A DNA stretch of 64,000 nt from Virgibacillus halotolerans (GCF_016908515.1 NZ_JAFBEA010000009.1:1-64000), one strand, 5' to 3'; positions 28,768 to 37,860 are shown, counted from the stretch's first letter. Made by a program: numbers and translations. The notes: a model not told the origin generated them from the sequence alone.

Positions 28768-28948
28768 CCACTACTTTCAATATCATATTATTTAATATTC
28801 ATTTTACCTGCTAATGTTTAGAATGGAAAGGGTTTTTCCCTATTCTACTTATTATAACCTTAAATGAAATCGTTTAGTCTAAGATATAGAATCTTCAATA
28901 AGAGTATGCTAGAATTTGATCATACAAAGATGATGGGGGATGGCTGTA

Positions 28949-30691
28949 ATGAGTAGCTGGAAAAAAGTCTACCACAAGTGGAATTCATTTCAAAATCTGG
29001 AAACCTCACTGAAAGAAGATCTGGATAAAATAAAAGATAATGAACAGTTGCTGGAAGATGCTTTCTATCAAGAATTAACTTTTGGTACTGGCGGGATGAG
29101 AGGGATATTAGGACCAGGTATTAACCGCATGAACGTTTATACGGTGCGGAAAGCGGTTAATGGGCTGGCAAACTATTTACTAGCGAACAGAACAAATGTA
29201 AAAGACCGTGGCGTTGTTGTGGCATATGATTCAAGGTACATGTCACCTGAATTTTCTATAGAAGTAGCAAAAGTGCTCGGTTCGTACGGAATCAAAACAC
29301 ATGTATTTGAATCACTTCGTCCGACACCAGTTCTTTCATTTGCGGTTCGCCATTTAGGAACAGCAGCAGGGATTATGATTACGGCAAGCCACAATCCACC
29401 AGAATATAATGGGTTTAAAGTTTATAATGAAGACGGTGGGCAGATCACGCCGGCAGAAGCGGCTGAAATTATTACAGCGATCCAGCAAACAGAAGATGAA
29501 TTATTAGTTCCGATTATAGAGAAGGAAGCGTTGGAAGAAGATAATTTATTGCACTGGATTGGAATTGATGTTGACAATGCCTATTTAAAGCGGCTAAAAC
29601 AAATAACGAGAATGGATAGAGCGCTTCAACAGGAGGACAAGGATTTAAGTATTGTGTTTACCCCCTTACATGGTACGGCTTTGGATCTTGTGTTGGAGGG
29701 GCTGAATCAATTACATTTTACCAATGTCCATGTCGTTGCTGAACAAGCCAAACCAGATCCGGAGTTTTCAACGGTGGCATCGCCAAATCCGGAAGAGCAC
29801 CAAGCATTTACAATGGCAATAGAACTCGGGAAACAGTCAGATGCAGATATACTACTTGGTACGGATCCGGATGCAGATCGTTTGGGGGTAGCTGTCAAGG
29901 ATAAGGCAGGGGAATATCAAGTTTTAACTGGAAATCAGTTAGGTGCATTGTTACTCGATTATATTCTTTCCCACAGTGATCCAGCATCATTTAAAAATGC
30001 ATGCATGATTAAAACGGTCGTCACGACAGAACTCGGTCGTGCTATTGCGGATTCCTACAAGGTAAAAACGATCGATACATTAACAGGATTTAAATTTATT
30101 GGCGAAAAGATAAAAGAATTTGAGAAAACAGGAGAAAACTTTATCTTTGGCTTTGAAGAAAGCTATGGTTATTTAATCAGTAGCTTTGCAAGAGATAAAG
30201 ATGCTGTACAGGCTGCCGTGATGGCTACTGAAATGGCCCATTATTGGAAGAACAAGGGTAAAACATTACTGGAAGCACTTGATGTACTATATGAAAAGCA
30301 TGGATTTTATCTGGAAGGCATGTCTGCTTTAACCCTAAAAGGAAAAGAAGGGTCAGAACAAATAGCAGCCATTATGGCTGGGATTCGTGAACAACCACTA
30401 ACAACGATCGCGGGTTTGAAGGTTGAAAAGATAGAAGATTATTCATCGGGTGTACGTACCTTCATTGGGGATGGGAATAAACAAGAAACGATTCATCTGC
30501 CTAACGAAAACATGATGAAATTTATTTTAGAAAAAGACAGCTGGGTTTGTCTACGCCCTTCCGGAACAGAGCCCAAAATTAAATGTTATTACGGTGTACG
30601 TGGAGACAGCGGTCAAGATAGCGAAGTGACTTTAGCGCAGTTAAAGGAAACCATGGAAGGTCATATGGAGAAAATAATTTCCTCCTATTAA
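28949..30691 (+). CDS. pgcA: Phosphoglucomutase (alpha-phosphohexomutase)
   Basis: A 580-residue enzyme interconverting glucose 1- and 6-phosphate, which supplies UDP-glucose for glycolipid and wall polymer synthesis. Blocks in order: TFGTGGMRG, the phosphoserine loop GIMITASHNPPEYNG, the Mg2+ loop GTDPDADRLG, the sugar-binding GFEESYGYL and the phosphate-binding LRPSGTEPKIK. ATG at 28949 was preferred over the ATG three codons upstream, because GGGGGA then sits 8 bases away. It is followed directly by the 21-nt repeat array, not by a visible terminator. Confidence 0.92.
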   Translation: MSSWKKVYHKWNSFQNLETSLKEDLDKIKDNEQLLEDAFYQELTFGTGGMRGILGPGINRMNVYTVRKAVNGLANYLLANRTNVKDRGVVVAYDSRYMSPEFSIEVAKVLGSYGIKTHVFESLRPTPVLSFAVRHLGTAAGIMITASHNPPEYNGFKVYNEDGGQITPAEAAEIITAIQQTEDELLVPIIEKEALEEDNLLHWIGIDVDNAYLKRLKQITRMDRALQQEDKDLSIVFTPLHGTALDLVLEGLNQLHFTNVHVVAEQAKPDPEFSTVASPNPEEHQAFTMAIELGKQSDADILLGTDPDADRLGVAVKDKAGEYQVLTGNQLGALLLDYILSHSDPASFKNACMIKTVVTTELGRAIADSYKVKTIDTLTGFKFIGEKIKEFEKTGENFIFGFEESYGYLISSFARDKDAVQAAVMATEMAHYWKNKGKTLLEALDVLYEKHGFYLEGMSALTLKGKEGSEQIAAIMAGIREQPLTTIAGLKVEKIEDYSSGVRTFIGDGNKQETIHLPNENMMKFILEKDSWVCLRPSGTEPKIKCYYGVRGDSGQDSEVTLAQLKETMEGHMEKIISSY

Positions 30692-30729
30692 TGCGTAACT
30701 ATTGGTATACGTGAATCAGAATTCAAAGT

Positions 30730-31111
30730 TTTCAGCGCTCACGGCCCGAGGTCCGGCGCTCACGCTTCGGGGTTCATCGCCCGTGTCCCGAGGTCCGGCG
30801 CTCACGCTTCGAAGTTCATCGCCCGCGTTCCAAGTTCCGGCACTCAAGCTTGAGGGTTCAGCGCTCGCGGCCCAAGTTCCGGCGCTCACGCTCCGGGGTT
30901 CAGCGTCCGTCCCAAGGTCCGGCGCTCACGCTCAAATGTTCATCGCCCGCGTCCCAAGTTCCAGCGCTCACGCACGAATGTTCATCGCCCACGTTCCAAG
31001 TTCCGGCGCCCACGCTCCGGGGTCCAGCGTCCGCCCCGAGTTCCGGCGCTCACGCTTGAGGGTTCAGCGCCCACGGTCCAAGTTTCAGCGCTCACGAACC
31101 AATGTTCAGCG
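30730..31111. repeat. GC-rich tandem array of ~19 units, ~21-nt period
   Basis: About 380 bases of imperfect head-to-tail units of 19-22 nt with a consensus close to GTTCAGCGCTCACG followed by a variable tail such as GTCCAA or CTTGAGG. Two unit flavours alternate: GTCCGGCGCTCACGCTTCGG and GTTCATCGCCCGCGTCCCAA types. Neighbouring units can pair (GCGCT with AGCGC). It is visibly richer in G+C than anything around it. Two frames stay open across it only because the period is near a multiple of three and stops are rare. No ribosome binding site is seen. It is not a CRISPR array, as there are no unique spacers. Confidence 0.85.
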
Positions 31112-31151
31112 AAATAACAGGTAATAATCCTACAAGCCTAGAAAGTTTCAT

Positions 31152-31180
31152 TTGACATTTTCTGTTTAAAACGTTTTAAT
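31152..31180 (+). promoter_or_regulatory. Sigma-A-type promoter of the riboswitch transcript
   Basis: TTGACA, 17 bases, TTTAAT; the start would fall near 31187, a few bases before the aptamer. Confidence 0.65.
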
Positions 31181-31195
31181 GAAAGTAGAATATAT

Positions 31196-31290
31196 TCCTA
31201 AAGGGGAGTAGCTGTACAATGGAAGTCGTCAATACGAGATAATATCTCCGGCTTCATTGGCAACGTACGTGTTGTTAGCGAGACCTTTAC
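31196..31290 (+). promoter_or_regulatory. yybP-ykoY (Mn2+) riboswitch
   Basis: The conserved parts are present: CCTAAAGGGGAGTAGC at the 5' side, the GTCAATACGAGA region, GGCAACGTACGTG, and AGCGAGACCTTTA closing P1. This aptamer binds Mn2+ and turns on efflux genes. The 3' strand of P1 (ACCTTTACC) is also the first arm of the following terminator, so Mn2+ binding and termination exclude each other. Confidence 0.9.
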
Positions 31291-31317
31291 CACTAACAGG
31301 TAAAGGTCCCTTTTTTT
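31283..31317 (+). terminator. Riboswitch expression-platform terminator
   Basis: ACCTTTACC pairs with GGTAAAGGT, then CCCTTTTTTT. Its 5' arm overlaps the aptamer's P1. Confidence 0.85.
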
Positions 31318-31350
31318 ATGGTCTTACCTGTTGGTAGGACCATTTTTATT
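31318..31350 (+). terminator. Second hairpin with T-tract before the exporter gene
   Basis: ATGGTCTTACC pairs with GGTAGGACCAT and is followed by TTTTTATTT, ending just before the ribosome binding site. It could be a second terminator or affect translation. Confidence 0.6.
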
Positions 31351-31366
31351 TAGAAGGAGAGCTAAC

Positions 31367-32134
31367 ATGGATGCTTCATTATTAATTGAGTACTTATGGG
31401 TTTTAGTTGTTTTGATCGGTTTGGAGGGATTGCTGGCAGCAGATAATGCGCTAGTATTAGCGATTATGGTGAAACACCTGCCGGAAAAACAACGAAAAAG
31501 AGCCTTGTTTTATGGACTGGGAGGAGCGTTTATTCTACGCTTTGGTTCCCTATTTATGATTTCGTTTCTTGTCGACTTATGGGAAGTACAGGCAATCGGA
31601 GCAGCCTACTTATTATTTATTTCGATTAAAAATCTTTATGACAGAATAAAACATAAAGAACCAGAACACCCAAAGGAACCACAAGAAGCCAGTGGCAGTG
31701 GTTTTTGGATGACCGTTCTCAAAGTGGAATTTGCAGATTTAGCATTTGCTGTCGATTCGATTCTAGCAGCAGTTGCATTGGCAGTTGCGTTGCCAGCAAC
31801 AGGTTTAGGACAGATTGGTAGCCTAGATACTGGGCAGTTTCTTGTCATCTTCGCTGGGGGAATGATTGGTTTAATTATTATGCGTTTTGCGGCCAATATC
31901 TTCGTCGATTTACTTAATAAACGTCCGAGCCTTGAAATTGCGGCGTTTTTAATCGTAGGTTGGGTTGGGGTGAAATTAGCAATCCTCACGCTCGCACATG
32001 AGGATGTTGGTATTATTCCATACGCATTCCCACATTCGACGTTGTGGAAGGCGACTTTCTATGTTGTGTTAATCGGTATCGCAGTAATCGGCTGGATCGT
32101 CTCCGGCAGAAAACTGAAACACGAAAATGAATAA
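31367..32134 (+). CDS. ykoY: TerC-family membrane protein, probable Mn2+ exporter
   Basis: A 255-residue protein with ~7-8 membrane helices. It has the TerC acidic motifs GLEGLLAADNALVLAIMV in helix 1-2 and EFADLAFAVDSILAAVALA in the middle, which hold the metal-binding Asp residues. In B. subtilis the relatives YkoY and YceF export manganese to the outside of the membrane. The Mn2+ riboswitch directly upstream supports that role strongly. ATG at 31367 behind AGGAGAG; the frame upstream crosses the terminator hairpin and is not translated. Confidence 0.88.
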   Translation: MDASLLIEYLWVLVVLIGLEGLLAADNALVLAIMVKHLPEKQRKRALFYGLGGAFILRFGSLFMISFLVDLWEVQAIGAAYLLFISIKNLYDRIKHKEPEHPKEPQEASGSGFWMTVLKVEFADLAFAVDSILAAVALAVALPATGLGQIGSLDTGQFLVIFAGGMIGLIIMRFAANIFVDLLNKRPSLEIAAFLIVGWVGVKLAILTLAHEDVGIIPYAFPHSTLWKATFYVVLIGIAVIGWIVSGRKLKHENE

Positions 32135-32139
32135 TTAAA

Positions 32140-32180
32140 AAGCAATCATCGCTCGGTAGGGCGCTGATTGCTTATTTTTT
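32140..32180 (+). terminator. Terminator of the TerC-family gene
   Basis: AAGCAATCA/TGATTGCTT arms followed by ATTTTTTTTA. Confidence 0.85.
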
Positions 32181-32227
32181 TTACTAACGGGTAAAGATAA
32201 TAATAGAATCACAAAGGAGGAGTAAAA

Positions 32228-32587
32228 ATGCCAGTGAAAGTAAAAAGGGTTTATGAGGATGCAGCGGATAATGATGGTGTTCGCGTGCTTGTTGACCGTG
32301 TATGGCCGCGGGGCATGTCAAAAGAGGAGGCACGGCTTGACCATTGGATGAAAGAGGTTGGCCCATCCAACGATTTGCGCAAATGGTTTGGTCATGATCC
32401 AGATAAATTTAATGATTTTAAGAAAAAATATAAGGAAGAGTTGAAAAGTGGAGATCAAGAGAAAGAACTGGAGGAATTAAAAAAGTTAACCAAGCAACAT
32501 AATAAAAAACTCACCCTATTATATGGTGCAAAGGATGAGAAGGACAACCAGGCGAACGTGCTAAAGGAAATATTAGATCAGCAGTAG
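32228..32587 (+). CDS. DUF488 (YeaO-like) family protein
   Basis: A 119-residue cytoplasmic protein with the DUF488 hallmarks: VLVDRVWPRGMSKEEA near residue 20, the LRKWFGHDP block, and LTLLYGAKDEKDNQANVL at the end. Conserved Arg, Trp and Asp residues suggest a nucleotide- or nucleic-acid-related activity, but the function is not known. Strong AAAGGAGGAG ribosome binding site 5 bases before the ATG. It stands alone between two hairpins (32140-32180 and a weak GCGCTGG/CCAGCGC stem near 32600-32625). Confidence 0.8.
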   Translation: MPVKVKRVYEDAADNDGVRVLVDRVWPRGMSKEEARLDHWMKEVGPSNDLRKWFGHDPDKFNDFKKKYKEELKSGDQEKELEELKKLTKQHNKKLTLLYGAKDEKDNQANVLKEILDQQ

Positions 32588-32636
32588 GTGTGTTTGAAAA
32601 AGCGCTGGCGCAAATTAGCCCCAGCGCACTGCCGGG

Positions 32637-33638
32637 CTAATTACTACTGTTATTGGAAGAAGCTGCAGCGGCTGTTGTACTGGCGATCGTTGCATACATC
32701 ACTGCCTGCTGTGCTTGGATAATCGTTTCCATCGTGGTGTATATGCTTGTTTCCGATAGCTTCGAATTATTTAATCGACCACTTACATAAAAATTAATAG
32801 CCATAATAAGATTCATATCTTTTTGCCATTTGAAATGTTTTTCCTTATTAAGTTGTTCGTATATATCTGTAATTGCAGTCATATTAACTTCACCTGGAGG
32901 AAGCAATGTAAGCATCCCCATCACCGGGTAATACAGTGATTTGGCCTTGATTTTATAAGAAGCGAATGTATCGTGCATTTGTATCGCCTGACTGACCAAC
33001 GTATTAACATTTTCTTGATTATTTAATGAAAGAACATGACTAAGAAATTGTAGGTCATTTCCTTTTCGAAACCCTTCCTGATTTAAACGATCATAAAATA
33101 ATTCTGTACGTGCAATTAGATCATCGACTGGTTCATCTGCTTGCGCAAGTAATGTCACTAACGGATAGTCTCCTTTGTTTGTTAAAAAGGCATGTTCTTT
33201 TTTCATTCGTTGATAAAGTTTCATTGCCTTATTTATAACCGCTGTGTTATCAGTGGCTGACTGTTCATTTGTCAACAGTACGGACGCAGCAATGTACGTA
33301 AACGAACCGCGCTGGAACTTTGCCTTTACAAACTGATTATATAAATCAAGCAACTGCTCAATCTGATGGATCGGTTGCTCGAAGTTTACATCCAGCATGC
33401 CAGCAGTTGTGAATCCTTGATAGGATCGGAGTACGGAGAACATACCGGCTTGTTTTTTAATAGCGGCTACAATGTCCAGAAAGTTGCCCGCATGAAAATC
33501 CCTCTGATTCACTACATATAAGGAAGCAATCATCATGTTTACGCGGTTGTCAGGTACCTTCCATTTTAAAATATCCCTTAGTTGTTTATGAATTTCGATA
33601 TATTTTGTCGTTTTTTCCTGTAAGCTGTTTGAACTCAT
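32637..33638 (-). CDS. DUF4003 family protein
   Basis: A 333-residue, largely helical cytoplasmic protein without signal peptide or recognisable catalytic motif. The pattern (LRDILKWKVPDNRVNMMIASLYVVN, split domains with SYQGFTTAGMLDVNF and LTLLPPGEVNM) fits the Firmicute DUF4003 family. The C-terminus is low-complexity (Ala/Ser/Asn). The ribosome binding site is weak (GGGATTAAG), so expression is probably modest. No function can be proposed from sequence. The 154-base gap to the divergent OsmC gene holds both promoters. Confidence 0.6.
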   Translation of the reverse strand: MSSNSLQEKTTKYIEIHKQLRDILKWKVPDNRVNMMIASLYVVNQRDFHAGNFLDIVAAIKKQAGMFSVLRSYQGFTTAGMLDVNFEQPIHQIEQLLDLYNQFVKAKFQRGSFTYIAASVLLTNEQSATDNTAVINKAMKLYQRMKKEHAFLTNKGDYPLVTLLAQADEPVDDLIARTELFYDRLNQEGFRKGNDLQFLSHVLSLNNQENVNTLVSQAIQMHDTFASYKIKAKSLYYPVMGMLTLLPPGEVNMTAITDIYEQLNKEKHFKWQKDMNLIMAINFYVSGRLNNSKLSETSIYTTMETIIQAQQAVMYATIASTTAAAASSNNSSN

Positions 33639-33792
33639 CTTAATCCCGCCCCATCCACATATTACTTCATATACATACGTAAGAGCTGATAAAAGGTTTC
33701 ATCTTTAGGGGATTTAACATGCAATGTTAAAAAGTAATCCTATTTTTTGTCAAAAAATAGCGTTACGTTAAAATAGAGGGTGAGGTGATTAC

Positions 33793-34233
33793 ATGGCAAA
33801 CCATCATTTTCATTTAAAAGCGGACTGGGCTGGTGGCAGAAATAGTGAAGGCTATATTGAAGCGGGGAATTTGCAGACGAAGATCTCTATCCCGCCCGAA
33901 ATGGACGGACCGGGAGTTGGCACAAATCCGGATGAAATGTTATTAGGAGCGGCAGCAACCTGCTATCTCATTACACTTGCAGCAATGATTGAACGTGCGG
34001 CATTACCATTAAAGGAAATATCCCTTGAATCAGAAGGCATCGTGGATGTAACGAAGGGCGTCATAACATACAAGAAAATCATCCATAAACCAGTAGTAGC
34101 ACTAGATGCAAATGCAACGGATAAAGAACATCAAAAGTTGGAAAAACTAGTCGAAAAGGCAGAAAAGAGTTGTATGATCTCCCGTGCATTGCAAGGAAAT
34201 GTTGAAATTGGATTACAAGCACAGCTCTCATAA
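33793..34233 (+). CDS. OsmC-family peroxidase-like protein
   Basis: A 146-residue protein with the OsmC/Ohr fold. Two redox Cys are visible: one in LGAAATCYLITLAAM (residue ~57) and one in AEKSCMISRALQG (residue ~130). In this family they reduce organic hydroperoxides using a thiol donor. The layout matches the SACOL1771-type OsmC branch of Bacillales. Good ribosome binding site GGTGAGGTG. A hairpin follows the gene (34241-34277), so it is monocistronic. Confidence 0.85.
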   Translation: MANHHFHLKADWAGGRNSEGYIEAGNLQTKISIPPEMDGPGVGTNPDEMLLGAAATCYLITLAAMIERAALPLKEISLESEGIVDVTKGVITYKKIIHKPVVALDANATDKEHQKLEKLVEKAEKSCMISRALQGNVEIGLQAQLS

Positions 34234-34240
34234 TAAGATG

Positions 34241-34277
34241 GCACATGGTTTTTACTAGACCATGTGCTTTCTTATTG
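34241..34277 (+). terminator. Terminator of the OsmC gene
   Basis: GCACATGGT/ACCATGTGC followed by TTTCTTATT. Confidence 0.7.
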
Positions 34278-34324
34278 CAGATTAATGGGCGTAGATCCCC
34301 CTTAAAATGACGGACAATCGAAAA

Positions 34325-34430
34325 GCATTGTCGCAACATCTGGGGCTGCGCTATCGCCCGCCCCATCGAAAACCTTTGCACTAGCACGTCCTGTGCGTCG
34401 AAAACTCTCCCTGAATGAAGTTTCACTTTA
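34325..34430. repeat. Remnant of a small dispersed repeat module
   Basis: Contains CGAAAACCTTTGCACTAGCA and CGTCCTGTGCGTCGAAAACT. The reverse complement recurs as the insertion inside the 44.8-kb repeat and, in part, at 50.67 kb. The right end TGAATGAAGTTTCACTTT recurs (as TGAATGAAACTTCACTTT) at 14035. It fills most of the gap between the OsmC gene and tcyP. Confidence 0.6.
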
Positions 34431-34569
34431 TGAAAATCATTTTCTTGACACTTTTCTTAAATCATTGTATCGTATTCAAAGTCATACTAATTTTATCGGA
34501 TTTGTACATCTTGCATATGATATATGTAAAGTACTTAGATACAGGTATTAGAAAATGGGGGGAAAGGGA

Positions 34570-35964
34570 ATGAATTTATTCTTTATCATTATTAATATAG
34601 TGATTTTATTAGCGCTCATCGGATTGCTTATCTGGATGCAGAAAAAGCATTTCTCGTTTACGAAGCGCGTTTTTACTGGTTTGGGATTAGGTATTGTCCT
34701 TGGTGCTGTATTGCAGGCTATATATGGAGCAGATTCAGAAGTTCTAACCGGAACAACAGAATGGTTTAGTATTGTTGGGAATGGATATATTCAACTGTTA
34801 ATGATGATCGTAATCCCTTTAGTTATGGTATCCATTATTCAGTCGATTATTAACTTGGAAAAAACATCTCAATTGGGAAAAATGTCTGCCTGGATTATTG
34901 GTATTCTGATTACTACCACAATGGTTGCGGCGCTCATTGGGATTGGAACGGCGACATTATTTGATCTAAGTGCGGATCAAATTGACATGGGTCAAGATGA
35001 AATGGATAGAGGTTCTGAACTTGAATCCACATTAGGTGAAGTAGAAGAACAATCAACTCCTGAGCGAATATTGAGCTTCATTCCATCGAATATCTTTATG
35101 GATATGACAGGTGAACGTCCTACATCCGTTATTGCCGTTGTTATATTTTCTATGCTTGTTGGAATAGCGGTTCTCGGATTGCGCCGGAAAAATCCGGAGC
35201 AAGCAGAAGTATTTACAAAGATAGTAAATTCCTTTTATGCGGTCGTTATGCGAATCGTAACTTTAATCTTACGACTTACACCGTTTGGTATTTTAGCGTT
35301 AATGGCAAATACCGTTGCGAGTACGAATATCGCAGGGATTTTGCAACTGGGTAAATTTGTGATCGCATCCTATGTAGCCATCTTGCTCATGTTCATCGTT
35401 CATATGGTGCTCGTAGGGGTATTTGGTTTAAACCCATTATCCTTTATCAGAAAGGCGCTACCAGTACTGCTCTTTGCTTTCACATCACGTTCAAGTGCAG
35501 GTGCGATTCCATTAAATATCCAGACACAGAAAAACTCACTCGGTGTTGATCAAGGGATTGCCAACATGTCCGCTTCATTCGGTGCAACGATGGGGCAAAA
35601 CGGTTGTGCAGGTATTTATCCGGCGATGCTGGCAGTCATGATCGCACCAACCGTGGGCATTGATCCACTCTCTTTCGGCTTTATTGTACAATTGGTGCTC
35701 ATTATTGGCGTCAGCTCCTTTGGAATTGCTGGTGTCGGTGGCGGAGCAACTTTCGCAGCATTGATTGTGCTATCATCGATGAATATGCCAGTTGCCTTAG
35801 CAGGTATTTTAATATCTGTCGAAGCGCTGATCGATATGGGACGTACAGCCTTAAATGTAAATGGAAGTATGGTTTCTGGAACACTCACATCACGTATCTT
35901 AAAGAACTTTAATATAGAAAAATTCAATGATAAAGAAGCAGTAGAGAAAAAAACTGCATTGTAA
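34570..35964 (+). CDS. tcyP: L-cystine:cation symporter, TcyP type
   Basis: A 464-residue DAACS-family symporter with eight to ten membrane helices. Core motifs: FTSRSSAGAIPLNIQTQ (the HP1 serine-rich tip), MGQNGCAGIYPAMLA and the HP2/TM8 region ALAGILISVEALIDMGRTALNVNGS. An inserted acidic loop at ~residues 135-170 (QIDMGQDEMDRGSELEST) is typical of TcyP. It imports cystine, consistent with the sulfur genes elsewhere in the window. ATG at 34570 behind GGGGAAAGGG. Confidence 0.9.
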   Translation: MNLFFIIINIVILLALIGLLIWMQKKHFSFTKRVFTGLGLGIVLGAVLQAIYGADSEVLTGTTEWFSIVGNGYIQLLMMIVIPLVMVSIIQSIINLEKTSQLGKMSAWIIGILITTTMVAALIGIGTATLFDLSADQIDMGQDEMDRGSELESTLGEVEEQSTPERILSFIPSNIFMDMTGERPTSVIAVVIFSMLVGIAVLGLRRKNPEQAEVFTKIVNSFYAVVMRIVTLILRLTPFGILALMANTVASTNIAGILQLGKFVIASYVAILLMFIVHMVLVGVFGLNPLSFIRKALPVLLFAFTSRSSAGAIPLNIQTQKNSLGVDQGIANMSASFGATMGQNGCAGIYPAMLAVMIAPTVGIDPLSFGFIVQLVLIIGVSSFGIAGVGGGATFAALIVLSSMNMPVALAGILISVEALIDMGRTALNVNGSMVSGTLTSRILKNFNIEKFNDKEAVEKKTAL

Positions 35965-35999
35965 AAAATAGCCGCTCCTGCTGGGAGCGGCTATTTTTT
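35965..35999 (+). terminator. Terminator of tcyP
   Basis: AAATAGCCGCTCC and complement followed by ATTTTTTC. Confidence 0.9.
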
Positions 36000-36057
36000 C
36001 GGAGAGAGCCTGGGGATCGGAAAGTAAACCGAAAAGTTGGATGCCACACCCGCGCGT

Positions 36058-37860
36058 CTAGGCTCTCACCATCTCCAATAATTTATCCAAATGCTGCTCA
36101 CGCCCCACATCAAAATATCCAGTAAAAGGACAACCAAGCACCCGTATACGTTCTGGCACGCTTTGAGTGGTAAATAGCTCAGGGCGCAAATTGCTTACAA
36201 CCTCATGCCAATAAAGTGGCGTGGCGACGGTCGCATCTGACGTTTTTCTAGTTGAGTACGGGGCAATTAATGTTTTATCCTTTCCGTGCTGGACATAGTC
36301 AATGTATAAGCGTCCCTGTCTATTTTTCTTTAATCGCTCCGTTGTAAACAGATTTGGATAAGCATTTTCCACCGTCCAGGCGATGGCTTGTGTAAAGAGG
36401 GCTGTTTCATCATATGTCATGCTGCCTGCGGGAATTGGAATATGAATTTGCAGTCCTTTATTTCCAGAAGTTTTAACAAAGGATATAAGGTCCAAATTAT
36501 CTAGTAAAGGCTTTATAATTTGAGCAGCTTGAACAGCTAAATTAAATTTTTCTCTTCCCGGTGGATCTAGATCAAAAACAATTTCATTTGGATATTGATC
36601 ACTATTTATCAGTTGAAAAGGAACATGGTATTCTATCGCCCCGTGATTGGCAAACCAAACTAATGCATCCAGCTCATTACAAACAATCAGTTTCTCGCCA
36701 TCAATAGCAACAAAATCGACAAATGCGGGCGCATAAGGGGGAAGATGCTTCTGAAAAAAATACTCCCCTTGCACACCATCAGGGGCACGAATAGTGGTAA
36801 GTGCCTTTTCTCTTAAAAATGGTAGCATATAGGGAGAAACGTCCCGTATAAAAGTGAGCAAATCGCCTTTGGTCACCCCTTTTTCAGGCCAAAAAACTTT
36901 CGCAGTATTTGTCAGTTCAATTGTAGAAGGGATCATTGCTAGATCAAGATTTAACTGCTCCAAGGTGCATTGCGTTGGTGGGACAGTAGGTAAGAGTTGT
37001 TTAAATTCCGGCTCACGAAGCTCATTTTTAAGTAAATCAAGGGTATGAACAGCTGCACAAATTGCTGGTGGGAGCGTATAGACATTATCCTGTTTTTTCC
37101 CTTTTGTTAAAAAGAGTTGCTTTAATGTTTGCATTGCTTCTTCATCCAGTCCATGTTTACACTTTCCGATTGTTTTGATCGTCTCCTGTTCATAAACACC
37201 AATCGTAAAATAATCATTTTCCGTATTCATCCGCGTCAAGAATCCTTGAACTGTCCGCCAGTTTTTTATTTTGAACCAATCATGATGTTTTTTCCCTTTA
37301 TAGTAAATACTGCTTTTCCGCTTCGCAATCATGCCCTCTCCTTTATAATTGTTAATCGTTTGCCATAATGAATCGGGATCTTCGTATGCAGTAACCATGC
37401 GGATTTTTGCGTCCATTACTGTCTCAGAAAACAAAGTTTTCAGTGACCTTTTGCGATCCTGAAAGCTTCGATGTAGAAGAACCTCTCCTTTTTGCTGTAG
37501 TAGATCAAAAGCCATAAAGCTTGCTGGCCTTGTTTCCATTGCCTTTTGAATGGAGTCCTTGCTTCTGAGTCTACTCCGTTTCTGTATCCAAGAGAAATTA
37601 GCTTGATATGCATTGTTTAAAACAACCAATTCACCGTCAAGCTTTAAAGGTAGAAATTTAGTTAATAGTGTTTGTTTTTCATGGCAATAGGCAATAATTT
37701 CCGGAAAGTTATCCGTTAAATCCTTATTGTTTCCGCTTGTAAGCTTTACACTGTCCTTTTCCCAGTGTAAAACACATCGAAAACCATCAAACTTCACTTC
37801 ATATAACCATTCGTCACCACTTGGAATAGCGTTACTTGCTATTGGTTTCATCATGTCCAC
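36058..37860 (-). CDS. ligD: ATP-dependent DNA ligase D (ligase plus polymerase/primase domains)
   Basis: A 600-residue non-homologous end-joining enzyme. The N-terminal ligase domain has Lys23 in EVKFDGFR, the adenylated residue, then LKLDGELV and the EGMIAKRKSSIYY motif IV/V region. From ~residue 310 comes the primase-polymerase domain (LTNTAKVFWPEKGVTKGDLL, NEIVFDLDPPG with the catalytic Asp pair, SGNKGLQIHIP). The phosphoesterase domain of mycobacterial LigD is absent, as in Bacillus. GTG start at 37860 lies 9 bases from GGGAGG. It is divergent from ku with a 107-base shared promoter region. Confidence 0.93.
   Translation of the reverse strand: MDMMKPIASNAIPSGDEWLYEVKFDGFRCVLHWEKDSVKLTSGNNKDLTDNFPEIIAYCHEKQTLLTKFLPLKLDGELVVLNNAYQANFSWIQKRSRLRSKDSIQKAMETRPASFMAFDLLQQKGEVLLHRSFQDRKRSLKTLFSETVMDAKIRMVTAYEDPDSLWQTINNYKGEGMIAKRKSSIYYKGKKHHDWFKIKNWRTVQGFLTRMNTENDYFTIGVYEQETIKTIGKCKHGLDEEAMQTLKQLFLTKGKKQDNVYTLPPAICAAVHTLDLLKNELREPEFKQLLPTVPPTQCTLEQLNLDLAMIPSTIELTNTAKVFWPEKGVTKGDLLTFIRDVSPYMLPFLREKALTTIRAPDGVQGEYFFQKHLPPYAPAFVDFVAIDGEKLIVCNELDALVWFANHGAIEYHVPFQLINSDQYPNEIVFDLDPPGREKFNLAVQAAQIIKPLLDNLDLISFVKTSGNKGLQIHIPIPAGSMTYDETALFTQAIAWTVENAYPNLFTTERLKKNRQGRLYIDYVQHGKDKTLIAPYSTRKTSDATVATPLYWHEVVSNLRPELFTTQSVPERIRVLGCPFTGYFDVGREQHLDKLLEMVRA

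Noticed and set aside
30730-31111. Possible CRISPR array
   Set aside because: Units follow head to tail without unique spacers, vary in sequence, and no cas gene is present.
30702-31124. 140-codon open frame across the tandem array
   Set aside because: No ribosome binding site, no good start, two frames open at once, and the peptide only mirrors the DNA repeat; it is better read as non-coding repeat DNA.
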